Part shown: one piece after another, positions 1 through 7,600 of the stretch | How the letters are laid out: each line of letters begins with the position of its first letter | Position numbering within the stretch: the stretch's first letter is position 1 | Assembly: GCA_041301185.1 (NCBI GenBank) | Contig: JBFYSV010000110.1 | Span: 1-11,971 of the forward strand | Source: JAQBDA01 sp041301185 | GTDB lineage: Bacteria > Chloroflexota > Anaerolineae > Anaerolineales > UBA4823 | DNA length: 11,971 nucleotides | Direction: 5' to 3' | Position numbers and translations under genes: made by a program | The notes under the pieces: model-generated | The model's input: the letters and a program-made list of their open reading frames with translations, nothing else | Told to the model about the DNA's origin: nothing | Database searches by the model: none

Positions 1-13
1 CGTGGTGAAAACT

Positions 14-1240
14 CTACACCAGCTCCCCGGCCTGCGCCTGGATCTTGCGCACCGCCTCCACCACCAGCGCCATGTCTTCCTGCGAGCCGAGCAGCACCGG
101 CTGGGGCAGCCAGACCGTCTCCCAGGCGCCGCGCAAACTGTTGGGGAAGCCCTGGCGCAAGAAGGCGTGCCCGGCCTGGGCTGCCGCCGGGGCGAGCCGC
201 TTGCGGTACTCGTTGTTCTTGAAGACCGCTAGGTCGTGCAGCGGCGGGTAGGAGGCCTGGGTGGGGAAGCCCTCGGCGTTGAGCGCCTGGATGAAGCGCT
301 CGGTGGGCACCCCGGCAAAGGCGGCTTTGTCGTAATGGAAGATATAAGCGTAATGCCCGTTGACCGTAGCGCGCGGGTCGTGGCGCTGCGGGGTAATACC
401 GCCGATCTTTGCCAGCTCGGCATCCAAATAGGCCGCGTTGCGGGTGCGGGTGGCTGTCTGCTCCGGCAATCGGCGCAGCTGCTGGCTGAGCACCGCCCCC
501 TGCCACTCGCTCAGGCGGTAGTTAGAGCCGTAGATGAAATGCGAATAGAACCACTCGCCGGGCATGCGCCCACAGTCGTGGACGGAGCGGGCAATGCGCT
601 CCAGCTCGGGGCTGTTGGTGACGACCATCCCGCCCTCGCCAGCGGTCATCAGCTTGCTGGCCTGGAAGCTGAACGTGCCGATATCGCCGATGGCGCCGAT
701 CTTGCGCCCGCGCCACTCCGAGCCGTGGGCATGCGAGCTATCTTCCATCAGGTAGATGCCGTATTTGCGGGCGATCTCCACCAGGCGATCCAGGTCTGCC
801 GGGTGACCGCCCATGTGCACGCCGATGACCGCCTTGGTGGCGGGGGTAATCGCAGCTTCCACCAGGTCGGGGTCGATGCAGTAGGTGTCTGGGGTGACGT
901 CCACCATCACAGGCAATGCGCCGTTGAAGAGCACCGCGCTGGCAGTAGCCACAAAGGTAAAATCGGGCAGGATCACCTCATCGCCCGGGCCAATGCCCAG
1001 CGCCGCCAGGGCTACCTCCAGGGCGGCAGTGCCGTTGGTCACGGCAATGCCGAAGAGCGCCCCCTGGTAGGCAGCGAAATCCTGCTCGAACTGCAAGGTG
1101 CGCGTGCCGGGGGTGCGCCACCACACCCGGCTATCCAGCACTTCCATCAATGCCTGGCGCTCGCTCTCGTCGTAGTAGGGCCAGGGTGCGAAAGGCGCTT
1201 TCTTGACCGGCTCGCCGCCCAGGCAAGCTAATTTCTGCAT
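14..1240 (-). CDS. DegT/DnrJ/EryC1/StrS-family PLP-dependent sugar aminotransferase
   Basis: A 408-residue fold-type I aminotransferase, of normal family length. Such enzymes move an amino group, usually from glutamate or glutamine, to a keto-sugar or keto-cyclitol in the cytoplasm. Seen in the sequence: an N-terminal segment ACLGGEPV typical of this family, the cofactor-binding Asp in EDSSHAHG (D167), and the Schiff-base lysine in FSFQASKLMTAGEGG (K196), so it should be active. The ATG at 1238-1240 is preceded by GAGGAG with a 6-nt spacer. It starts 13 nt after the stop of the oxidoreductase gene, so the two are almost certainly co-transcribed. The pairing suggests oxidation followed by transamination of one substrate. 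The real substrate cannot be read from sequence; annotations such as scyllo-inosose or AHBA synthase-type aminotransferase would be over-calls. The stop is TAG at 14-16. Confidence 0.93.
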   Translation of the reverse strand: MQKLACLGGEPVKKAPFAPWPYYDESERQALMEVLDSRVWWRTPGTRTLQFEQDFAAYQGALFGIAVTNGTAALEVALAALGIGPGDEVILPDFTFVATASAVLFNGALPVMVDVTPDTYCIDPDLVEAAITPATKAVIGVHMGGHPADLDRLVEIARKYGIYLMEDSSHAHGSEWRGRKIGAIGDIGTFSFQASKLMTAGEGGMVVTNSPELERIARSVHDCGRMPGEWFYSHFIYGSNYRLSEWQGAVLSQQLRRLPEQTATRTRNAAYLDAELAKIGGITPQRHDPRATVNGHYAYIFHYDKAAFAGVPTERFIQALNAEGFPTQASYPPLHDLAVFKNNEYRKRLAPAAAQAGHAFLRQGFPNSLRGAWETVWLPQPVLLGSQEDMALVVEAVRKIQAQAGELV

Positions 1241-1253
1241 GGTACTCTCCTCG

Positions 1254-2408
1254 TTACTCTAGATTGACATCAACCCAGCGGCGCTCTTCGGCACTGCGCT
1301 GGACGGCATCGCACAGGGCAAGCTCCCGCCAGCCGTCCTCGAAGGTAGGGAAGAGGCGCGGGGCTTCCAGGTCTCCGGCAGCGATGTAGGCGTGCACCTC
1401 GCGGAATAGCTGGGTATGTGTATCCGGGTAGCCCTCGGCGTGACCGCCAGGATAACCGGCGTAGCGGCGGGCTACGGGCTGCATCAGGGACGGGTCTTTC
1501 AGTAACAGCCCGTTCTCGCGCTCGCGGAAGCCCAGCCACATCTCGTTGGGCCGCTCCTGCTCCCATTTCAGCGAGCCTTTAGAGCCGTTGATCTCCCACC
1601 AGAAGTGGTTCTTGCGCCCGGCGGAGACCTGCGAAAGGACGACGCTGCCGCGCGCCCCGTTCTCGAACTGGAACAGGATGGCAGCGTAATCCTCGGTGTT
1701 GATCTCGATGCTCTCGCTGGCAGCCCCCGGGCCCAGCTTGCCGGCAAAGGTTTCCACCTCTTGCAAGGGGCGCTGGCGCACGGGGATGAAGGTGGCAAAA
1801 TCGGCCATGACGGCGGTGATCTTCAGCCCGCTGATCCAGGTGATCATGTCCATCCAGTGGGTGCCGATATCGGCGACCACCCGCAGGGCGCCGCCCAACT
1901 CGGGCTGCAGGCGCCAGTTCCAGTCGCTGGGCAGGAAGAGCCAGTCCTGGCAGTAGGCGCCGTGCAAGATGCGCGCCTCGCCGATCTCGCCGGACTGCAC
2001 CCGGGCGCGCGCTTCCTGGCACAGGGGGTAGTAGCGCAGGTTGTAGTTGACCGCCCCCACCCGGCGGCGCTCGCCAGCCAGAGCGACCAGCTCGGCACTT
2101 TGGGCGGTGTCCATCGCCAGGGGTTTCTCGCACAGCACGTGCTTTCCGGCGAGGATGGCAGCCCGCGCCTGCTCGTAGTGCAGGTAGTTGGGCGTGCACA
2201 GGTGAACGATATCCACGCCGGGGTCCTGGCAGACCTCCTCGAAGGTATTGTAGGCGCGCGGCAGCCCCAACCGCTTTGCGGCGGAGCGGCTTTCTGCCAG
2301 GTCTAAGCCCAGGATGCCGTTGATCTCTATGCCGCTGCGGCGCAGGGCTTCGGTATGGGCGTTGCCCATGAAGCCGGCTCCGATAATTGCTGCTCTGGGT
2401 AGGGTCAT
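1254..2408 (-). CDS. Gfo/Idh/MocA-family NAD(P)-dependent oxidoreductase
   Basis: A 384-residue dehydrogenase of the glucose-fructose oxidoreductase/inositol dehydrogenase family, which oxidises or reduces a hydroxyl/keto group on sugars or cyclitols. The N-terminal Rossmann fold has the dinucleotide loop IIGAGFMG (residues 8-15). The family signature CEKPLA lies at 93-98, with the catalytic Lys at 95. The substrate-domain motif DIGTHWMD lies at 180-187, with the likely catalytic His at 184. No signal peptide is seen, so it should be cytoplasmic. The ATG at 2406-2408 has an excellent ribosome site, GGAGGT at 2416-2421, 7 nt upstream. It follows the ROK regulator by 23 nt and precedes the aminotransferase by 13 nt, making it the middle gene of a three-gene operon. 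Substrate and direction are unknown. Partnership with the aminotransferase suggests that it makes the keto intermediate. Confidence 0.93.
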   Translation of the reverse strand: MTLPRAAIIGAGFMGNAHTEALRRSGIEINGILGLDLAESRSAAKRLGLPRAYNTFEEVCQDPGVDIVHLCTPNYLHYEQARAAILAGKHVLCEKPLAMDTAQSAELVALAGERRRVGAVNYNLRYYPLCQEARARVQSGEIGEARILHGAYCQDWLFLPSDWNWRLQPELGGALRVVADIGTHWMDMITWISGLKITAVMADFATFIPVRQRPLQEVETFAGKLGPGAASESIEINTEDYAAILFQFENGARGSVVLSQVSAGRKNHFWWEINGSKGSLKWEQERPNEMWLGFRERENGLLLKDPSLMQPVARRYAGYPGGHAEGYPDTHTQLFREVHAYIAAGDLEAPRLFPTFEDGWRELALCDAVQRSAEERRWVDVNLE

Positions 2409-2431
2409 TTTGCTTACCTCCGGTTAAAAAA

Positions 2432-3622
2432 TTATGCTGCACCTTTCACGGTGACATGGTCTGTGGTGGTATCCAGGACGAGCATGATCGCCCCTAGCAC
2501 CGCGGCGCGGAAACCCAGGCTGGACGGCACCAAGTTGGGGCGGGTGGGGATGACACCCTCCAGCCGGGATAAGATCGGCTCAATGAGCATATCCGCCGAG
2601 CGAGCCACCCCGCCGCCCAGGACGATCACCTGCGGATCGAGCACGGCGCTGATCACCGCCACGGCGAAAGCCAGGTAGTCCACCGTCTCGGCGACCACCT
2701 GCAGCGCCCAGGGTTGATCCAGGCGGGCGGCTTTGAACACGTCTTCGGCAGACGGACCTTGCTCCGGCAGGGGCAGTTTTTGCTGTTGGAGAAGCTGGCG
2801 GGCGCGGCGCTCTACCCCGCTGCCCGAAGCAATGCTCTCCAGAGCCCCGAAACTCTCGTAGCGCCGCCCCAGGTAAGAGACATCCGGCGGCAGGTAGCCC
2901 ACCTCCCCGGCAGATTGGTTAAAGCCGCGGTAGATTTTGCGCTCGATGACGATGCCTGCCCCGATGCCCGTGCCAACGGCGATGCACGCCGCGCTGGAGG
3001 CATGCCGGGCGGCGCCGAAACCGTATTCGCCCAGCGCCGCCAGGTTGACATCGTTCTCCACCACCACCGGGAAGCCAAAGCGCTCCACAAGGATGTCTTT
3101 GAGGGGCAGGTCGCGCCAGCCCAGGCTGGGCGCCCAGGTGACCACACCTTGCTCGAACAGGGTGACGCCGGGCGCGCCCACACCGATGCCGCGCACCTGC
3201 TGGCGGGGCGGGCGCGGCCGGGCGAGCAGGTCGGAGATCAGCTCGCAGACCTGCTCCAGGGCGCGGTCGGGGTCGCTGCTCTCCCAGGGGCGGTAGATCT
3301 CGGTCTGGATATTGCCGCCCAGGTCGGCGACGGTGCCGAACATCTTGCTGCCGCCCAGGTCCAGCCCGAGCACGGCGTAGCCATCGGCGTTGAACTCGAG
3401 CAGGTTACCGGGTCGCCCGCCGGTGGACTGGGAATCGCCCGACCAGCGCACCAGGTCCTCGTCGTGGAGCATATCGACGAGGCGCATCACGGTGGGCATG
3501 CTCATATTGAGCTGGCGGGCGATCTCGGAGCGAGAGATAGGGCTGCGCTCCCGGATCAAATCCAGGATGGCAGAGCGGTTAAGGCGGCGGATCAGGCTGG
3601 CGGTTGCGCTGCGCTGGATCAT
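2432..3622 (-). CDS. ROK-family transcriptional regulator (sugar-responsive repressor)
   Basis: A 396-residue protein with a winged helix-turn-helix at about residues 12-75 (wing GGRPG at 69-73) followed by a ROK sugar-kinase-like domain from about residue 84. The phosphate-binding loop is DLGGSK (88-93) and the sugar/catalytic motif is ENDVN (189-193, Asp191). The usual ROK zinc site (ExGH then CxCGxxGC) is not recognisable: the place corresponding to GH reads EVGY (240-243), and no Cys cluster follows. It therefore probably senses a sugar without kinase activity or structural zinc. It is the first gene of the left operon and reads from a strong promoter with a palindrome at the start site, so autoregulation together with the two enzyme genes is likely. 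The ATG at 3620-3622 is preceded by AAAGGA with a 5-nt spacer. The sugar effector is unknown. Confidence 0.92.
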   Translation of the reverse strand: MIQRSATASLIRRLNRSAILDLIRERSPISRSEIARQLNMSMPTVMRLVDMLHDEDLVRWSGDSQSTGGRPGNLLEFNADGYAVLGLDLGGSKMFGTVADLGGNIQTEIYRPWESSDPDRALEQVCELISDLLARPRPPRQQVRGIGVGAPGVTLFEQGVVTWAPSLGWRDLPLKDILVERFGFPVVVENDVNLAALGEYGFGAARHASSAACIAVGTGIGAGIVIERKIYRGFNQSAGEVGYLPPDVSYLGRRYESFGALESIASGSGVERRARQLLQQQKLPLPEQGPSAEDVFKAARLDQPWALQVVAETVDYLAFAVAVISAVLDPQVIVLGGGVARSADMLIEPILSRLEGVIPTRPNLVPSSLGFRAAVLGAIMLVLDTTTDHVTVKGAA

Positions 3623-3653
3623 GGGCTTCCTTTGGGGGTGAAAGCGAACGCCG

Positions 3654-3682
3654 GGACTTACTTTCTAACTGAAAGAAACTAA
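3654..3682. promoter_or_regulatory. Candidate ROK operator (palindrome at the transcription start)
   Basis: An inverted repeat centred at 3668 has perfect inner arms CTTTC (3661-3665) and GAAAG (3671-3675) around TAACT. It extends imperfectly outward to 3654 and 3682, with 8 of 12 positions paired per arm. The right arm ends in AAACTAA, which resembles half-sites of XylR-type ROK operators as I remember them. It covers roughly +1 to +28 of the predicted transcript, a classic position for blocking RNA polymerase. Its assignment to the adjacent regulator is inference. Confidence 0.5.
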
Positions 3683-3687
3683 TTATG

Positions 3688-3715
3688 ATTATAGAGGAAA
3701 AAGAGGAAATGTCAA
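3688..3715 (-). promoter_or_regulatory. Consensus sigma-70 promoter of the ROK operon
   Basis: On the minus strand there is a perfect TTGACA (-35, 3710-3715) and a perfect TATAAT (-10, 3688-3693) separated by 16 nt. Transcription should begin near 3680-3682, giving a leader of about 60 nt before the regulator ATG at 3622. A spacer of 16 nt is close to the optimum of 17. A promoter this close to consensus usually needs a repressor, which fits the palindrome directly downstream. Confidence 0.78.
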
Positions 3716-3718
3716 GTA

Positions 3719-3740
3719 GGGGCGAATTGCCCTTCGCCCC
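3719..3740. other. Perfect 8-bp inverted repeat / possible weak terminator
   Basis: GGGGCGAA at 3719-3726 pairs perfectly with TTCGCCCC at 3733-3740 across a 6-nt loop. It lies about 100 nt past the stop of the cargo operon and 3 nt upstream of the -35 box at 3710-3715. No uninterrupted T-run follows on the minus strand, although T-rich sequence occurs a little further on. It could be a weak terminator that shields the ROK promoter from the eCIS transcript, or a binding site. Neither is proven. Confidence 0.35.
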
Positions 3741-3747
3741 GACCCGT

Positions 3748-3840
3748 TCACAGAGTCTCGTTGACGGTCTGGCGGAGGATATCCGGCACAGTCACCCGCC
3801 CGGCGTGCGCCTGGGCTACCGGGTGGGCAGCGGACATGGG
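3748..3840 (-). pseudogene. Possible 3' remnant of a lost gene, in frame after the last cargo gene
   Basis: Directly after the TAG at 3841-3843 the same frame stays open for 30 codons, ending in TGA at 3748-3750. It contains an ATG at 3835-3837. The predicted peptide ends VTVPDILRQTVNETL and begins MSAAHPVAQAHAG. It has strong G/C in third codon positions; the 60 bases from 3781 are 75% G+C, against about 55% just across the stop. No convincing ribosome site precedes the ATG. This looks more like the tail of a former high-GC gene than a free-standing small protein, but it is short and could be chance. I do not recognise the peptide. Confidence 0.3.
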
Positions 3841-4632
3841 CTAGCTAATCCCCAGCAAGCCAGGAGGGACACCTAGCGAGATTACTATGCCCAATGGCGT
3901 TGTTTGTCCAACGATTGATTCTAATTGGAGAAGGTCGCTGGTCAGGCGCTGGGGGGTCTCGTAAATCCCAATACTTTCTCCGGCTTCAATGATCTCGCAA
4001 GAAAAAGCCCGCCCTGCACCGTGGGAGGCAAGCAGATATACCCTGCACCCTGTGTTTGCACTAATCCGTCCGGCAAAGATAGCTGCGTTACCTGCTTCGC
4101 TGTAAACCAGCACATCCTGCCTTATAGCCTGGATATGGAGTGGTCCCGATTCGGGGACTGATCTCAGTCCCAAGCTATGTGCTACTTCGCCTTCGGTAGC
4201 ATTCATAGCCAGGCACAGGCTGCGGGTAACTGCGCCGGATATCTGGGCAGTTGGCGCTCCGGGCAGCGGGCAATCCAGTCGTATGGCAACGTCCCAGGGG
4301 GAATCGCCAATCTCCTCTACCCGCCGCCCATCACGATAGATCCACACCACCTGGTTGTCCTCAGTAAAGCGCAGCATGTACAGGTTCCCAGGGATGCGTA
4401 GTGAAAGCTCCTCAGCCAGTGGGACGTCTGATCCTTCGGAACCAGGCTCATCATCCAGGAGCGCCGTATACGCGCCTACGCCCGGCATAAATATCCATCT
4501 CAAATCACTGCTATCCAGGCCAGGGTGCAGGCGGCGCCAGGCGGAAAAGGATTCTTCTTGCATAGTTTGCAGGCTGGCAGGCGCCAGTATTCCCCAGGCA
4601 GGTTTGTTCTGGTGGGCATTCCGGGTTGGCAT
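3841..4632 (-). CDS. Unrecognised 263-residue protein downstream of the eCIS cargo gene
   Basis: I do not recognise a family. The protein is soluble-looking, with no signal peptide or obvious membrane helix, three scattered Cys, a middle part rich in alternating hydrophobic residues (SLRIPGNLYMLRF, residues 77-89) suggesting beta structure, and a Gly/Pro-rich hydrophobic tail ending PPGLLGIS. The frame can be opened from a TTG at 4657-4659, but the ATG at 4630-4632 is the better start: AGAGGA sits 9 nt before it and overlaps the stop of the cargo gene. It starts 13 nt after the cargo stop, so it should be translated from the same message. Its G+C (about 52-62% in lines counted) matches the cargo rather than the ATPase gene, which suggests the two moved together. 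Position suggests an immunity protein, chaperone or second effector. That is inference from context only. Confidence 0.75.
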   Translation of the reverse strand: MPTRNAHQNKPAWGILAPASLQTMQEESFSAWRRLHPGLDSSDLRWIFMPGVGAYTALLDDEPGSEGSDVPLAEELSLRIPGNLYMLRFTEDNQVVWIYRDGRRVEEIGDSPWDVAIRLDCPLPGAPTAQISGAVTRSLCLAMNATEGEVAHSLGLRSVPESGPLHIQAIRQDVLVYSEAGNAAIFAGRISANTGCRVYLLASHGAGRAFSCEIIEAGESIGIYETPQRLTSDLLQLESIVGQTTPLGIVISLGVPPGLLGIS

Positions 4633-4641
4633 AATTTGTTT

Positions 4642-4647
4642 TCCTCT
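4642..4647 (-). promoter_or_regulatory. Ribosome site that sets the start of the 263-residue gene
   Basis: AGAGGA on the minus strand overlaps the TAG stop (4646-4648) of the cargo gene and stands 9 nt before the ATG at 4630-4632. The in-frame TTG at 4657-4659 lies upstream of this site, inside the cargo gene, and has no comparable sequence. The ATG is therefore preferred. Confidence 0.65.
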
Positions 4648-7600
4648 AAGGTAGTCCAAGAGCAGCCCGCAACTGCCGTCCCATGTCCATAATCCTGTCT
4701 TCGGCTAGCTTCACCAGGCGGGTATCGCCCAAACCTTCGCTTCTCAACAGCCGCTTGAGAATTGCTTCATCTGCTGGGGTTATATCGTTGGTTAGCCCCA
4801 GCAGAGAGTGGTTGCCGGTATGGCTTTTACCATTTTTTAGTTGAGCTATCATATTATCCAGCTTACGAATTGCTTTGCTCTCGGCATCAGTGAGTGTAGT
4901 ACCCAGCACACGGGATTCGTAAGCAGACAACGCTTCTTTCCATGTATCTCTCGTCCAACCTTTAACCTCAAACGCATGGCGCTTGCCAAGGACGCTCTCA
5001 GCCACCTCGTAATCCAGAATACTACCATTCATTTCGACTTGGGAGCCGCGCAAATTGAAATCCGGCAGAATGCTTGAGAAATTCCGACGGGCGATCAACT
5101 CTGCTGAGGCGCCACGGATTGACCCGCGTGCCCATATACCGCTTGAAACGTCTGCAGGATTGGTAGCGACAGCCCGGTAAGCCTCCCAGGGAGTGCGCAC
5201 ATCCCGCCCCAGGAAACCGAGATCCCGGTCGGTGAGGCTGGTAGTGTTCAGCCAGAATATATCCAGTTTGCCGCGAGAAGCTTTGGCGCCCATCACGCTG
5301 ATTGCTTCGGCGCTAACCCCGCGTCGGGCAATCAGCAGATCAACCTGCGCCAGGTACGCCACCGGATCGGAGGCCCCGGCGGCGGCCTTGAACCAGCCTG
5401 AAAGCTCTGCGTTGAGTCCGCGCGGTGAATTGAGCGTTCGCTCGATTGCTGCCAGCAAATTCTCTGCATCGGCGGCGGTCATCTTCATGGCACGCTGGGC
5501 CAATGCCGCCTGGGCGCTGCCCATCTCAGCGCTCTTTGCAGAGATTGTCTGCAGGCGGTTGAATACTCTCTCAGCAGTTACAGTAGAATACCCAGCCTCT
5601 CGCAGGCTGCTGATGAATGACCCGCTAAATACCTCCCCTCGCGCCTCCATCCAGAGTTGAGTGAGCTTGGCTTCATCGCGCGGGCGGAAGACTCCTGCCA
5701 TGCCTTCTCCGGCTGGCACCAGCTCGCCGGCTTCCCGCAGGCGTGTCCACGCCAGGTTTAGGGCGCGGATTTCATCCACGCTGCGCCGTAGCGCAGCCCG
5801 GGTCGCCCCGCTAGTGGCAGCCCAGGCTTCCATGCCCAAACGCCCCAGCCTGCCCAGAATACCGGATGACAGGACGCGGTGGATATCCCGCGCCAGGAGC
5901 ATTGTCATCGCTACGTCATAAAGTCCCAGGAAGGCCCTGCCGGCCTCGCTCTGATTAAGCTCATCACGGTAGGCGTCCACCACTTGCATACTAGAAAGCA
6001 GGGCAGCTTCGTAAGCAAAGCTGCGCAGGGCTGCCGCCCCAGCCCGGGTGGCCGCCTGCCCTGCGAGGGCGCGCAGAGCGCCGCCTACCCCTCCAGCCAG
6101 CATTCCTTCCACCAGAGCCGGTCCAAAGGCGCGTGTCAGGCCACCAAAAGCCATTGCCCAAAGGCTGATATTCGCCGCTGGCATCACAATGCCGTGCAGA
6201 AACGTCCCAAAATCGAGGTCTAGCAGGCCGGCTGCTTCCAGGGCGGTCACGATCATGGTGCGTGGGGCAGCACCAATCACGTCAATGCGCACCAGTTCGG
6301 TGGGCAGAAAAGCCCTGGTCAAAGTCCCAACGTTGCGGAAGGTCCCCTCCGGGTCGGAGATTAGTTGCCACATACCGCCGCGCATCTCAACCCGCTGAAA
6401 ATTGATTGCATCGCGCTCGATCTCTCCCCCGCTTTCGCCCGCCAGCCCCGGTTCAGCACCCGGTTGCGGGCTTGCACCCGCCTGCCATTCCTCGGCGGGT
6501 ACCACTCGCGAGCGAATTCGCACGCGGCCTGAAAACGCGAAATGGAATACTCCGTCGTCATCTTCGCCCAGCGTGAAACTCTCCATCCCGGCAAGGTTCT
6601 CCACGCCGATTGGTATGGATTGCAGTGCCTTTAACGTGAATGCCCGCCCAATTACTGCCAGAGCTGGAAATTGTTTCGTGACCTCGAAAAACTTTGCCAG
6701 CGTGCCGTCCGTTGACATGCGTCTTTCCAGGGCGGGGAAGCTTTCGTTGGGTGTAGCCAGAATCGCTCTCGCCAGCAAAGCAACCCCGGCTTCAGTTCCC
6801 TTACCGCGCCCATTCAATACCAGGTTGATCAGGGAAAGCCGTTCATCATTACTGGCAGTGGAAAGCACATCGAAATCCAACCCCAAAATTGGTTCCGGTT
6901 CTTCAGCAGTGGCAGTGGCAAGAGCTGTGGTCAGGATCGATCGCCGTTGCTCCTGCTCTGCTGCTCCGCCAGCGGTAAATTCAGCCCGGAACTCACCCGC
7001 CCCGATAAACAATGTGCCAGGGTAATACCAAAAGAATTGCCCGCCTGGATCATGCATCGGGTTTTTTCGGAAGTCTATGTCGTTCTTAGAACGCGGTAGG
7101 CGAGACGGCGCGTAGACCGAATAGCCATAGAATCGTCCGTTTCCACCGGCTATCACCACCCGCATCCGATCTGGTTTCTGGTTACGAGTGGCGAGCTCGG
7201 CTGCCCGGAAAGAATCTTCATTGGCAATGGTTTCCCAGATCTTGATCTGAATTGAATCGCCATATGTTGCATTGCTGTAGAAGAAACGTCCAACAACATC
7301 ATCTCTGGAGAACTCCGGTCGCCGATCTTCAGCCGTGTAACCAGCAGAGCGTGAAGAGCGCAGTTGGATTGCTTTCAGCAGAAGTTCGCGACGCGAAGGC
7401 ACCTCTTCAATCAACCATTCATAAGCTGTCTTTCTTTCATCATTTATTAGCCCCCACTCAACCAGCGTGACCGCATCTAGCGCCTGTAGATAGCGGTCAA
7501 AATACTGGGTGCCAGATGCATCTTGAATGCCCGAGCGTTGCGACCATTTCAAAGCACGCTGTACAAGCTGTGATTCATCATCTTCGGATATCAACCTCTC

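Noticed and set aside
236..1231. Long plus-strand open frame (331 residues) opposite the aminotransferase gene
   Set aside because: It is a mirror of a confident minus-strand gene in high-GC DNA, with a low-complexity Ala/Gly/His/Val-rich protein and no recognisable domain.
2714..3682. Plus-strand open frame (322 residues) opposite the ROK gene
   Set aside because: Antisense shadow of a gene with clear motifs. It also crosses the regulator start and reaches the promoter region.
3793..3825. Hairpin formed by CACCCG and CGGGTG with inner pairing
   Set aside because: The stem is broken by bulges and a one-sided loop, no T-run follows on either strand, and the sequence also reads as a biased coding frame. 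The pairing may be a by-product of high G+C.
4633..4659. TTG at 4657-4659 as start of the 263-residue gene
   Set aside because: It lies inside the cargo gene, upstream of the clear AGAGGA site. The ATG at 4630-4632 has correct spacing from that site.
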